A stretch of 64,000 bases of DNA from SR1 bacterium human oral taxon HOT-345 (GTDB lineage Bacteria; Patescibacteriota; Gracilibacteria; Absconditabacterales; Absconditicoccaceae): the NCBI GenBank assembly GCA_003260355.1, contig MPSQ01000002.1, forward strand, positions 62,001 through 126,000, given 5' to 3'. The position numbers and the translations under genes are program-made. Shown here one piece after another: positions 42,666-53,423 of this stretch. Position 1 is the first letter of the stretch; each line of letters starts with the position of its first letter. The notes beneath the pieces were generated by a model. The model had not been told where the DNA came from. It did no database searches and saw nothing but the letters and a program-made list of their open reading frames with translations.

Positions 42666-43211
42666 TTAGGAAATAAAAATTGAGCTAGAGAGGTAAGAAA
42701 TCTCATTAAAACTACTTGATCCAATAGAACTTACCAATCTGATAATAATTACACTAAACAGTGCAAGTAATATTCCGACTCAGATATAGAGGATGTTGTT
42801 TAGGATCTCTTTTGGATTTTCTCCTTTAGATGCTTTGATAACATAATGAACACCGTTGTAAATGATCATGGTTACTGCTAGGACCATTGTCATTCTGAGC
42901 AAGAACTTTGAAATACTAATAATAAGTGATGGTCTACGATTGATTCCTTTATTTTTTCATCAGATTTTTATTTCTGTTCCTTCTTTTAGGATGTATTTTC
43001 CTACACTCATTTTGTCAGTTCCAATACTATCTCATCCTACGATAGCATCAGATTGGATGGCAGGTGTAAATGCTTGCTCAAGAAAATCTCAGTTAGTATT
43101 TCCTGCTTGTCCTTTTGCGTATCCGATTCATAGAGAAAAGACTGCTATACTTCCTAAGCTACTAAGAATAAAACTAAAAATTCTGATTTTCTTGGCTATT
43201 GATATTTTCAT
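42666..43211 (-). CDS. Membrane protein, pilin-like or secretion-related
   Basis: 181 residues. Signal or membrane helix at 12-30, a polar segment with GDFLEQAFTPAIQSDAIVGG, and two hydrophobic helices in the C-terminal half (MTMVLAVTMIIYNGVHYVI, NILYIGVGILLALFSVIII) joined by KASKGENPKEI. The double-helix part mirrors that of the VirB2-like neighbour, so the two may be paralogues. Seven TGA codons are Gly. Starts three bases before the stop of the upstream gene. Confidence 0.6.
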
Positions 43212-43213
43212 AT

Positions 43214-43618
43214 TTACATTTGAGTCAGTAAATTGTCTGCTTCAATCATTTCTTGTTCTCTTGCTTCGTTTTCTTGTGCATGGATTTTTGCCTGTGCTTG
43301 GCTATAGAGTGCAGGATTGAAACTTTGCTGGTATTTTTCGGAAATTTCTGCCTGTTTTTGGCTGTATTTTTGGTTGATTTCCTCAAGTTTTTGTTGTTCT
43401 CTTGTGAGAATATCTCTGAGTTTTTCTATTTGTTCAGGAGACATAATTGGTAAAAGATTAAACCAATTCTGTTTCTCTTCGTATTCGGCGAGAGATTTTG
43501 ATTTTAGGATAAGCTGAATAAGGTTTGAGTTATTTACCAAGAAGGCTTCAGGAATTTTGAAATCTGCTGCGATTTCCCGTAGCTCTTGTGGTAGATACTG
43601 CTGTAATACTGGATTCAT
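43214..43618 (-). CDS. Small coiled-coil protein
   Basis: 134 residues, soluble, with a long coiled coil in the C-terminal half (REQQKLEEINQKYSQKQ, EISEKYQQSFN). No TGA codons. Lies between two membrane proteins of the pilus-like operon, overlapping tightly. No family recognised; perhaps a structural or assembly component. Confidence 0.6.
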   Translation of the reverse strand: MNPVLQQYLPQELREIAADFKIPEAFLVNNSNLIQLILKSKSLAEYEEKQNWFNLLPIMSPEQIEKLRDILTREQQKLEEINQKYSQKQAEISEKYQQSFNPALYSQAQAKIHAQENEAREQEMIEADNLLTQM

Positions 43619-43630
43619 TGTTTGGTATTT

Positions 43631-43888
43631 TTATCAAAATAAATAGTTTTTAATCTTTTGGAAGAATCAGATTTTCTTTGGTGGCTGGATATCAAGTTTT
43701 CATCATTGTTTTTCTGAAGGAATCTCTATTTTGTTCAATAATGCTTCAGCTTCTTTACTTTCTTTATTGTGATATTGTTCAGCTTGCTTTTGGATGAGTG
43801 GTGTTTTTTGCATATTTTCTTTCATTTTTCTGATCTCATCCCTTGAAAGTCTTTTCATCCCACTTTTTCAGCTATAAGTTTCCTGCAT
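43631..43888 (-). CDS. Small charged protein
   Basis: 85 residues, Lys/Glu-rich and helical (MKRLSRDEIRKMKENMQKT, ESKEAEALLNKIEIP), ending KNYLFG. Five TGA codons are Gly. Directly downstream of pilT and 12 bp from the next gene. No family recognised. Confidence 0.55.
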
Positions 43889-43931
43889 TATTTCTGGGCT
43901 ATACCTTATAAAATAACAGATAGATTCTGAT

Positions 43932-45021
43932 TTAGTCTGTTTCGGTTGCTCTTTCTTCTACTCTAAAGAGATGTTTTACGTCTTTAGGGTTGATGAGTTG
44001 TCTATCTACGAGTTTCTTTGCATATTGTTTCATTGAAATCATTCCTAGTGGATTTGAGGATTCGATCGTCGAATCAACTTGTCCAAGATCCATTTTTTTG
44101 AGATTATTTTTAATAGCGACTGTGTTTAATAAGAGCTCAAAAATTCAGATTCTCGTATTGGTATCTGTTCTTTTTACGAGCATTTGAGATTGGATTCCGA
44201 TGAGACTATCTGAAAGTCTGTCGGCGATACTTTGTTCCATATTTGTAGGGAAAAAGGACATGAATCTACTCAAACTATGACTTGCTGAGCTTGTGTGCAA
44301 GGTGCTAAAAACAAGGTGTCCACTTTCCGCTAGGCTAAGGACGGTTTCTGCAGTTTCAGTATCACGAATTTCTCCTACAAAAATAATATCCGGATCTTCT
44401 CTCATTACAGCTTTTAGTGCGTTTTTGAATGACCAGGTATCATGTCCTACCTGTCTCTGTGAAATACTACATTTATCTCCTTCAAAGATATATTCGATAG
44501 GGTCTTCGATCGTGATGATGTTTTCGTTTCTTGTTTTGTTGATATATTCAATCATACTTACTAGTGATGTTGATTTTCCGCTTCCTGTAGATCCTGTCAC
44601 TAGGAAAAGTCCTTTTTTTTGCTGCAAGGACGTTCCTTTTTATACTTTCGGCGAGATTAGAGAACATCATCTCTTCGAGCGTTCTGATGCGAGAATTGAT
44701 TTTCCTCATTACGATTCAGATTTTTCATTTTTCAAAAAAGGCATTTACTCTATAAGAGGTTCCATCTTTTCCCTCATATGCAAAATCGCTTTCTTTGTCG
44801 CAGATAAACTTATCAAAATTTTGGGCATTATTTTGAAAGAGTTGTTTGAGGATGATTTCCATGTTTTCGCTGTTGATGATCGGAATTTTTTCATCTTTGA
44901 TGATATCCCCGTTCAGTCTATATGAACTTTTCCCGGAGCAGGTTAGATGAAGATCGGAAATATTCGGGTTTTCTGCAATCCCGGCTAAAATGGAATCAAT
45001 ATCGACTCTTACTGTGTTCAT
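43932..45021 (-). CDS. pilT: PilT-like twitching/retraction ATPase, frameshifted at an A8 run
   Basis: Two overlapping frames give one PilT. Frame 1 (45021 to about 44620) has the N-terminal domain starting with SDLHLTCSGKSSYRLNG and ends NVLAAKKK; frame 2 continues LFLVTGSTGSGKSTSL (Walker A), ITIEDPIEYIFE, MREDPDIIFVGEIRDTETA (Walker B), GHLVFSTLHTSSA, and a C-terminal domain. The phase change is a minus-one shift at AAAAAAAA (reverse of T8 at 44613-44620), containing the slippery heptamer A AAA AAG. It could be programmed slippage, a genuine mutation, or a sequencing error. Several TGA codons are Gly. Powers pilus retraction and thereby attachment or DNA uptake. Confidence 0.85.
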
Positions 45022-45180
45022 GAGCGTTGCCCTTAAAAGTAAAATACTTTATTCCAATTATATAGAGAAAGTCTTTATTTGTCAAAAAATTTAAAAGAAA
45101 ATGAAAAGGGCTTTCTTTATATTTCAAAATTTGTATATTCCTCTCGGTAGGGGAGTAACCTATTTTATCTTGATGAAAAA

Positions 45181-46182
45181 ATGAAAAAAATTACTTTTTC
45201 CTTCGTCTTTCTCGGTCTTGTTTTCTTTTTTTCTGCCTGTAGTTGGAAAAAACTTTCTCCTGAAGAGAAAAATGAAAGGATTTTGATCTGAATGAATCAA
45301 ATGATTTCTTTGATAAATGAAGCTTTTGCTGGAGAAAAATCAGTCTTTTCTGGTGACGGTCAACTGCTTGCTTCTACAGAATCTCGCGTGGTAAGTCTGA
45401 ATTTAACGGGTTTTATGGCGTATTCTGGTCAAGAATTTTGAGGGGAAATAGATCTTTCTCTTCAAACGAACTGATCGAGTTTGACGAACCAGCTTTTTCT
45501 TTCTTTTCTTTCCCAATTTAGGGGAGCTGATATGGATTTTTATTTTTATCCGGAAAGGTTTCGTTTTTCTCAGGGAGAGGGGAATGTAGGCTCACAATTT
45601 GTTCAATTGATTGCGAAAGATCTCCTTCATCATTGGATAAAAATTCCATGGAATAAAGATGTTTTCGTATTTCCTTCTGAGGAATTACTTTTATTTCCAC
45701 AGATTTTTTCTTGATCCCTTTTTCAGCGTGAAAAATTGGAGGACTATCTTTTATATTATGGAGAGAGGATTCACTTTCTTAGCTGAAGCATAGAAAGTGA
45801 GTGAGGTGTCCGATATTTTAGGCAGACTAAATGGGATTATCTCTGAGAAGAGATTGGGTTTTCAGGAAGTTTTGATGGAAATGTCTTTAAGGGAACTTTT
45901 TCAGGGATAAAGTGAGAACCCTTGGAAATAGAACTGAAAAAAGGTAAAAATCAGATTTCTTACTCTGGAATGTGGTGAATAAATTCTTTTGAATGAAAAC
46001 TTTCCTTTTTGCAGAAACAGTTTCGCTTGGAGGGTAAACGATGGAAAAATAAGGATTATGGTGAGAATATATCCTTTTTTGTTAGATTTTCTCGCTTTCA
46101 GCAAACTTGAGCTTTACAAATGATCCCAGATGACTATATTTTGCTGGAGAAATATTTAGTTGATCTAGATATTGGTTTTTAA
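45181..46182 (+). CDS. Lipoprotein, unknown family
   Basis: 333 residues with nine or more TGA as Gly. Lipobox FSAC after a hydrophobic signal. The body is beta-rich with repeated long strands (GQLLASTESRVVSLNLTGF, AYSGQEFGGEIDLSLQTN, GFSGSFDGNVFKGTFSG), suggesting a LolA/LppX-like or barrel-like fold. It is followed after 18 bp by another lipoprotein, so the two are probably one operon. Confidence 0.75.
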
Positions 46183-46200
46183 TTCTTTATGGTATGAAAA

Positions 46201-47604
46201 ATGCAGTTAAAAAAAGTTGGAGTTTTAAGCTTTGTCTCTGTCGTTGCTATAACGCTTGCATGATGTGGGAAAGCTCCAAATCTCTCTTTTGAGGAGACTT
46301 TACAAGTGTATAATAAGCAGAATGCTATCGTAAAAGATGTATTACAGTTTATGGGCGATCAGGAGAAGCTAATTGAATCAAATCTTAAAGCACAGGTAGA
46401 TGTGCAGACTGATGGAGGTAAAGGAAAAGTTATGCTTGATGTGAAGAGTGTATCTGATAATAAGACGAAAGATTCTGAGTCTGACATAGGTCTTAATCTT
46501 ACTATGGATCAGAAAGATGCTCAAACAGGAGATCTTCAGAAATTGGATGCGAAAGTGAACTTGAATACGCTTTTGAAGGATTATCAGCTCTATTTTAAGC
46601 TTAATGAGTTTGTATTGGAGACAAATCCAAAAGATGCTGGGGGAATGCCGTTAGCGATGGTTGAAATGTTTAAGAATAAGTGGCTTACTTTGGATGTTCC
46701 AGAAATTAAGGAAATGCTTAGGACTTCAGCAGAGACTAATGCTAATATTTGGCAGAATGAAAAACTTTATGCAGTGAATCCAAGTTATTATACGGGAGTG
46801 GTATCAACTACTTATGAATGAAATCCTGCTTGGAAAGTAGATTTTAACCTAGAGGAAATAAAGAAAGTTGTGCTTGATTTCTATGCTTTGAATGAGACTG
46901 GAGATGTGGCTTCTACTGGAAATAAAGTATTGCTTGCTCAACAGCAGCAAATGAAAGACACTTTGGATCAGATTTTTTCTAGTATAAAATTTGAGAATAC
47001 TGAAGCTTATTTTGTGATTCGTTCTGCAGATAAGGTGGATTTTGTAGTAGTAAATAGTGATTTCTCAATGGGTGATCTTAAAATGAAGCTTAGTCAGCAA
47101 GTAAAAGGTAAGGTAACGACAGCTAAGGCGATTATTCCATCTGCTAATGGGTCTTGACAAGTGGAAGTAACCCTTGTTGCTGAGAGAGCTGGTATCTGAA
47201 GTGTGAAGTTGGATCTTGTGGCTGAAAAAACTGGAAAAGATATTCAAAAAGAGCAACTCTTTAAGCTTTCATGAAAGATTTCTGCTACGTTGAGTCAAAA
47301 TCGTTTCTCTCTTCAACCTCAGTTTAAGTTGACTATAGATAAAGTGGGAGTAGATGTAGACGGAGATTTCGTTGCAAAGAAAATCGCTAATCATACTTTT
47401 ACTGCGCCTACTGATGCTCAGAATCTTCAAGAAATTTGGAGTGCATTAATGGGAGGTGGAGCTATGTGAGGATTTTCAGGAGAGTTTGATGATTTCTCTG
47501 GGGAAGATGTAATATCTGGAGCTGTATCTCTATCTGGAGCTACTTCTCTTTCTGGAACTACTTCTCTTTCTGGAACTACTTCTCTTTCTGGAACTGCTTG
47601 ATAA
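46201..47604 (+). CDS. Lipoprotein with C-terminal SLSGT repeats
   Basis: 467 residues. Lipobox LAGC; the start may be 46189 or 46201. Body of alternating amphipathic strands (AQVDVQTDGGKGKVMLDV, KLDAKVNLNTLL, DKVDFVVVNSDFSM, GSVKLDLVAEKTG) like the upstream lipoprotein. The C-terminus has three to four copies of a six-residue repeat (TSLSGT) from an 18-bp tandem unit at about 47515-47598. At least seven TGA codons are Gly; the last two codons are TGA TAA. Confidence 0.78.
47515..47600 (+). repeat. 18-bp tandem repeat in lipoprotein C-terminus
   Basis: Three near-perfect units of cttctctttctggaacta (18 bp) plus flanking partial ones, encoding SLSGTT-type repeats. Confidence 0.85.
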
Positions 47605-47623
47605 TTCTGTAGAGATTGATCAA

Positions 47624-47664
47624 AAAAAGAAGTCTGAATCTTCATAAGGTTCAGCTTTTTTTAT
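47624..47664 (+). terminator. Terminator of the lipoprotein pair
   Basis: AAGTCTGAA pairs with TTCAGCTT around a loop TCTTCATAAGG, with T-run. Confidence 0.75.
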
Positions 47665-47731
47665 CTCTTGACTTTTCTTTTAAAATTGATAATATTCTTT
47701 TCATAAAAAATATCTAAAAAAATAAACATTT

Positions 47732-48358
47732 ATGGATACTTTTGCTTTAAAGGTTATTTCTGGTAGTTTCCTCTTAGGAAAGTTGCCAGACCTTGGTCGG
47801 AGAATTGCTTCTTCTGGATGTGTTCTTTCTAGTGGAGTTTTTAATTTTTCCGAGATTAAGTGTGAAGAAAAATCGAAGTTTTCCGATCTCCTGGTGGTCG
47901 TTTCCAATCTCTTTTGTCTTAGAAAAGTTCCGATTAAATCAGACTTTTTGCGAAAGGTTTCTATGGCTCTTTTGGGAGAGCGAGTGATGATTATCCTTCC
48001 TGAGCGATGGTTTCAAGATGCGAAAACTCGATATATCGTTGCTGATGATCTGGGAAGTCTCTGGCTTTTGCATTCATTAACGATAGAAATGAGTAATGTG
48101 ATCCAGCATCCTGTCTCATACTTTGTCGTTCCACAGGTATGAGATTATTGTTTTGAAGGCATTCCTAGTTTGATTCTGGGAGTGTCTTTTTTTTGTGTTT
48201 GTTCTTGATTTTCTTTGTGATATCTTCATAGTGATGTTTTGTTTTATCTCTTTTGAGGGAATGGCTTTTTTGATCTGAGGGTGTTCGTTGTTTGTTTCGC
48301 CGCTTTTCTTTGGTTATTTTTTGTTCTTTTCTTGAGGAAATGTCCTTTTCGCTTCTAG
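47732..48358 (+). CDS. Protein with C-terminal membrane helices, unknown
   Basis: 208 residues. A soluble N-terminal 135 residues (with VMIILPERWFQDAKTRYIV) is followed, past a TGA at 48140, by a hydrophobic C-terminus (LILGVSFFCVCSGFSLGYL, VFVVCFAAFLWLFFVLFL). Four TGA codons are Gly. Convergent with the metallopeptidase-like gene. No family recognised. Confidence 0.6.
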
Positions 48359-48518
48359 TAACGAAATCTTTACTTATCAAAATTCAGGCTTGCACTCTTC
48401 TCTTTCTGCCTTCCCAAAAAAAGATGCTATTCTTCCCGATATTGAATCCTCTGCATCTTCTTGAGGAGTATTTGAGGAAATTGTTTTACTGGATGATTTC
48501 TCGGATTTAGAATAGCTG

Positions 48519-49613
48519 TTAAAGGAAGGGAAACAACTGGTTGAAATGATTTTCTTTTTGGTGGATCGTTTCGCTCGTTGGGGCAGATCAGAATTCTTTT
48601 TCTTTTTCGAGATTTTTGTATCGATAGGCGAAGCTTTCTGCATAATCTTCTTCTTTGCTCTTTTGTGCGTATTCGCTGAAAAATCCTTTGGAATTGCAGG
48701 TATTTTGCTCGTTATTTCGGCAAATAGTATCGAAAGCTTGGCTATTTTGGTCCCTGAAAAAATAGATGTAATGTCCTAATTCATGTGCAAGGATTTGTTT
48801 GAAATATGCTCTGTAGTTTGCTTGATATTCTGCGGTGTTGCAGGTTGCTATGTTGAGCTTTAGGGTTTTGAATTTTTTTTCCTTGGTCGTTTTGTTTTGA
48901 AGGATATGAAAAGAGCCATGTGTTTTTTTGCATCAAGGGAGATAGTTGATTTCAATATGATTATTTAGCGTTTCTTGGTCGTAGGGATTTAAAATCCCTA
49001 AACTTAGTAAATTAGTTAGTTCCTCGTGTGCGAACTGCTTCGTTTGTTCTGCAAAGGTGAGATCCAGTCATGAGAGGTTTTTTGTATTGTTTTGGACTTC
49101 TATTGTTGGTTGTTGGTTTTGAGAAGTGGAATTTTCTCTTTCCGATTGTCTAGGGTTGGCAGCTGGGTGTTCTTGTTCATTTTGGTAGTGAGAAAGATTC
49201 TGATTTCTCATCATTTCTAGGAAGGTATAACTGATGTATTTTTTTTTGCAAAATTCGGTAGGGTTTTCTGTTTGGATTTGCAATGTTGAGGTTTTGATTT
49301 TTTCAAATTCATACTTGATTCTATTAGGAGAAATCTGGCTTATTAGCTCTTGTCGAGTAGGGAGGGTTTGTTCAAGAGTACTTTTGGCTTCATCTATGCT
49401 CTCGGAGGGGCACTTTTTCTCTAAGATTTCTTTGATAAGAGGGAAATAGTTTCTGCTTGAGATTGTTGAGGATTTGATATTAAGTGTTTGTTCTACGTAG
49501 TCTTGGATTTCGAAGATAGAATCTAATTTTTGATCTGAATTTTCTGCTTTCCCTGTTCCGAAATGGAGAAGTAATGTTCCTAAGAGCAGAATAGATAGGT
49601 ATTTCTTTTTCAT
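48519..49613 (-). CDS. Secreted putative zinc metallopeptidase (HExxH)
   Basis: 364 residues. A signal peptide (MKKKYLSILLLGTLLLHFG), a charged middle with a Gln/Asn-rich linker, and in the C-terminal third FKQILAHELGHYIYFF (HExxH), followed by a Cys pair (DTICRNNEQNTC) and DYAESFAYRY, where Glu can be the third zinc ligand. The full frame needs three TGA codons as Gly. No peptidase family is identified; it may be an M-clan protease or a degenerate relative. Confidence 0.65.
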
Positions 49614-49866
49614 TTTTTATTGCTATAATTAAATTTATTATTATTTTAATCATAAATTTTTTAAATGTCAATTTTTTTTACCTCATTTTTTGTAAAATAA
49701 TTGAAGGATAAGTGGTGATGTTTTGATTTTTTGCTTTAGAACTGAGAAAACTTCTCTTGAATTAAGGGTGTCACATCCCTATATTAAGAGTGTTTTCAGT
49801 GGAAAAAATTTTCTTTCTAGTCAGTTTTTTCTGCTGATGTTTTGTTTTTATTTTTTATGCCTTATC

Positions 49867-52812
49867 ATGATAGACAAGAAAATGGTCAAAGGGTTGGCGA
49901 TTATGTCGCTCGTTATGTTGCAGGCTAATATCTTTGTGCCAACAGGGATTTCACTCGCGGAGGAGGGTGAGTCTGTTGCTTCAACTGTGCAAGGAGAGAG
50001 CTTGGCAATTGAGGGTTCTTCTGTACAAGAGGATTTAGCTTCTGCTTCTGCAGAGGAGAGTGTAACGGGGACGGCAGCACAGGTTTTTGAAGAAGTAGTT
50101 CAAGCTACTGGAGAAGTGGTAGATGCTTCAGGAGTGGTGATGCCATCTCTTGATGTGTTGATGTCTGCAACAGGTGCTCATATGTCTGGTGAATTGTCTG
50201 CTGGAATAATTTCTAGCTTAGGAATGAATGTAGGTGGATCTACGCTTGTGAAATATTTTACTATTGGCTCTGATGATGAGATTCCTCTTTTGATGAAAGA
50301 TGATGGAACGGTTGATTATACCGGTACTAAATTGCAATATTCTGATACAACGGATTATTATTTGAATACGAAGTCTCAAGTGGTTGATTTTTGATGAGAA
50401 AAGGTGATTTTTAATGAATCATGATATCCTCTTTTTGAAAAGAAAGATTCTATTTATAGAAAAGCACTGAAGGTAATTAAGTCTGGATCTCCATCTCTTG
50501 CGTATGATCTTAGTGCAAGTTCGAAAGGAGATTGGACGAATCTTTCAGGCTCTTTTGCTAGATATGCTGAGGTAAAAAATGGGGGTAAACTTATTTGATA
50601 CTTTCTTATAGCAGATGATTATGTTTATGCTCCTATTGCTGGAGAGGCTAAAATTGGAAATCAGGGATTCTTGACTTTACAAGATGCGATAGCTTCTGCT
50701 AGTGATGGGGATACTATTCTTCTTACAAAGGATATTTCTGCTGGAAAGGCGTTGTATACGACAGCAGTTGGTGCTCATGTATGTACTACTGGAAGTTCTG
50801 AGCAAAAGACTACATGACCAAAAAAGGTTACAATTGATTTTCAGTGACATACCTATAATGTTGCAGATGCGGTAGGATCTTGTGGTACTGAGTCTCAAGC
50901 AGCTCATTTTGAAAAGTGATCTGAAATAACTCTAAAAAACTGAACTTTGACCTCCAATAATGCTAATGTGCATATGATTATTCAAAATTATGCGAAGTTA
51001 ACATTGGAAAACTTTACTTTGGATGCAGCGGATCTTGAGAATCTGCCTGTATATGCTATTAGTAATAACTTTTGAGAATTAAATGTTCATGGAGATTCTC
51101 ATATTGATGCTGGAGAGTGAGGTGTTGCTTTTGATCTTTGGTATTGAATGAGCACTAATTATGATGGAGGAGTTTCTGTAAAGTTTGCTAGTGATTTTGT
51201 TGGAAGTGTAGATGGTGATATTGAATATGGTCCAGCTAATAGGGTACAAAGTACTCCTAACTGGGAAGAGAAGGCTGAGCTTTCTATTGAGGGAAATGGA
51301 AAATTTAATTGAACTATCAAGGCTTCTAATGGAAATGATCTCAAAAAAGCAAATATTACTGTGAAGTGAGGACTATTTTCTAATGATGTTGCCTTATATA
51401 CTGTTTCTGATAAATGTTCAATCAAAAATTCTGACTCAAAATATCAGGTAAAAGATTGTCCAGTAGCAACTAAATTTTATGGTAGTAGTAATACAAGTTA
51501 TATTCCTGTAGCTTTGGATGGGGAGACAATTAAGCTCAATGAAACTCATGCATTGATGAGAAAGGTGACAGGTGTGAGCTCTGAAATGACCACAGTATAT
51601 AACAAGATCTTAGAATTTACTGATACCACAAATCTTCTTGAAATTAAGGAGGTAGCTGGAGAGAAGCTTTTGTTTGTAAATATGGCTACGGCTTGAGACA
51701 AACAGACAAAAGTATTTAGAGCAAAGAATGATGGAATTTTCGGAGCAGGAGCGTTTAAATCTGCAGGAGCTAGTACAGCAACAGGTACGATTATTCCTGA
51801 TCTTGATCATGCGGTAGTTCCATCTTGGGTAGATAAGAATAAACCAATTAAGGCTTATCATGAGATTAAAAAAGATGCGAAAGTGATAGGATATACTCTT
51901 CAAACAGCTAAGCCTGATTATGGACGATTCTATGCACCAAAGAAATATAAAATTACCTTTAATGCTAATGGAGGAACTGCTGTAGCGCCAGTTGTACAAG
52001 GTTATGGAACTCCTGTTACAGCTCCTGCAAATCCTACAAGAAGTTGTCATAGATTTGCCGGATGGAGGCCAGCGCTTCCAGCGACTATGCCTGATGGAGA
52101 TATTACTCTCACTGCTCAATGGGCCTATACTTGTTGAGGAGGAGGTTGAGGAGGATGAGGTGGTGGATCAAGTAGTTCATCATCTTCTTCAAGTAGCTCA
52201 AGTTCTTCATCTTCAAATACTGGAAATAGCATTGTTCCAGTATCAAACTTTGTAGAAAGTGTGTACTCAGGAGAGGTTACTTCTCCGCTTTGCTCTGTTG
52301 AAGGATCTCAGTTTTCAGATGAACAGAATCAAGCTTACCTTTGGGCATGTGGGAAAGATATTACGACTATTAGAGAGATTTCAGGTGCGAGACTTGATCA
52401 GCCACTTACCAGAGCAGAACTTGCAAAGATGATGTCAGTGTATGTGACTAAGATTTTAGGGAAACAGCCTGTTGTGACAGGAACTGTTCAGTATGCAGAT
52501 GTTGATGAGAAATTGTGAGATTTAGCTGGATATATTCAGCTCGCTTATCAGCTCCAGATTATGGGAATTCATCATGATGGAACAGCATTGGCTCGTTTTG
52601 AACCACATAAGCTTGTTACGAGAGCTGAGTTTGCTACTGTGTTCTCTAGAGTACTTTATGGAAATAAGTATAACCAAGCTGGAGAAAACTGGGCAAAAGG
52701 TCATCTTGAAGCTCTGAAAAATGCTTGAATCCTTAAGGATACTACTCCTATGATGCAAGAAATTAGAGGTCGAGTGCTTCTCATGCTTCATAGATCTACA
52801 GCTAAGAAATAG
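49867..52812 (+). CDS. Surface protein with InlB-type repeat and SLH domains
   Basis: 981 residues. Signal peptide; a long beta-rich region (about 60-650, partly beta-helix-like with DGDTILLTKDIS, KGSEITLKNGTLTSNN); an InlB/Flg_new repeat (about 698-755, KYKITFNANGGTAVAPV to DGDITLTAQW); a Gly-11/Ser-16 linker encoded partly by TGA; and C-terminal SLH repeats (about 815-975, LTRAELAKMMSVYV, VTRAEFATVFSRVLYG). SLH anchors the protein to the wall. More than twenty TGA codons are Gly. MetV at 49882 is an alternative start. Confidence 0.85.
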
Positions 52813-52834
52813 GAAGCTTTTCGATAGACTTTTT

Positions 52835-52878
52835 ATTAGAAAAATGCTGACTCTTTGATGGAGATCAGCTTTTTCTTT
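52835..52878 (+). terminator. Terminator of the SLH protein gene
   Basis: GCTGA pairs with TCAGC in a stem of about ten bases with a CTTTGATGG loop, and T-rich downstream. Confidence 0.75.
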
Positions 52879-52916
52879 TTAGTATTTCTCTGGAAGAGGA
52901 GAATTTTTTGTCGAAA

Positions 52917-52945
52917 GAAAAAGAGGGCTTATCCACCCTCTTCAT
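52917..52945 (-). terminator. Terminator overlapping the end of the 67-residue gene
   Basis: On the minus strand GAAGAGGG pairs with CCCTCTT across GTGGATAAG, so the stem includes the last codons and the stop. Confidence 0.7.
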
Positions 52946-53132
52946 AAAATAAGATCATACAATGACGTCCTTCATGGGATAGTGTCCCTGGTCCCTTAAC
53001 ACTATATGGGATTTCATAGTCCATGACCGATTCTATAATCTTGATTTTTGGATTTTCTTTTAAAAATTCTACTATCTCTTTCCTAAGCTCATAAAGCGAC
53101 TTGTTTTCAAAATCTATAACTTTTGTTGCCAT
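52929..53132 (-). CDS. Small protein, unknown
   Basis: 67 residues, starting MATKVIDFENKSLYELRKEI and ending MILFYEEGG. No TGA codons. Pattern of a small alpha/beta protein with PYSVKGPGTLSHEGRH in the middle. Convergent with the SLH gene. No family recognised. Confidence 0.6.
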   Translation of the reverse strand: MATKVIDFENKSLYELRKEIVEFLKENPKIKIIESVMDYEIPYSVKGPGTLSHEGRHCMILFYEEGG

Positions 53133-53363
53133 ATTTTCTTTTGTGTCCCTATTAAACTCTGTGTAGAGCTAGACTTTGAACACCTGGTCTATTGATTTTT
53201 TTTGTTTCTGACTTGATTGTAATGATTTCAGAGAGGATGTCAATTAAAAAGATCTTTTTTTGTATTTATGGTTTATCTGATTGAGAATTCCTTACTTTTA
53301 GAAATTTTTTGTTTTCTGTCAAACGTTATTTTTGCCTCAGTTGATGAGAAAAGTAAAAAGCAC

Positions 53364-53391
53364 TTGCAAACTCAAAACGAAATCCTATAGT
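53364..53391 (+). promoter_or_regulatory. Promoter of ppdK
   Basis: TTGCAA, 16-bp spacer, TATAGT, 33 bases before the ATG at 53424. Confidence 0.65.
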
Positions 53392-53423
53392 CAGGATTGT
53401 TTTATTTTACTATATCGTAGCAT

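Noticed and set aside
48377..48643. An 88-codon Lys/Ser-rich minus-strand frame
   Set aside because: It overlaps the end of the metallopeptidase-like gene in another phase, has no family resemblance, and is what AT-rich antisense sequence gives by chance.
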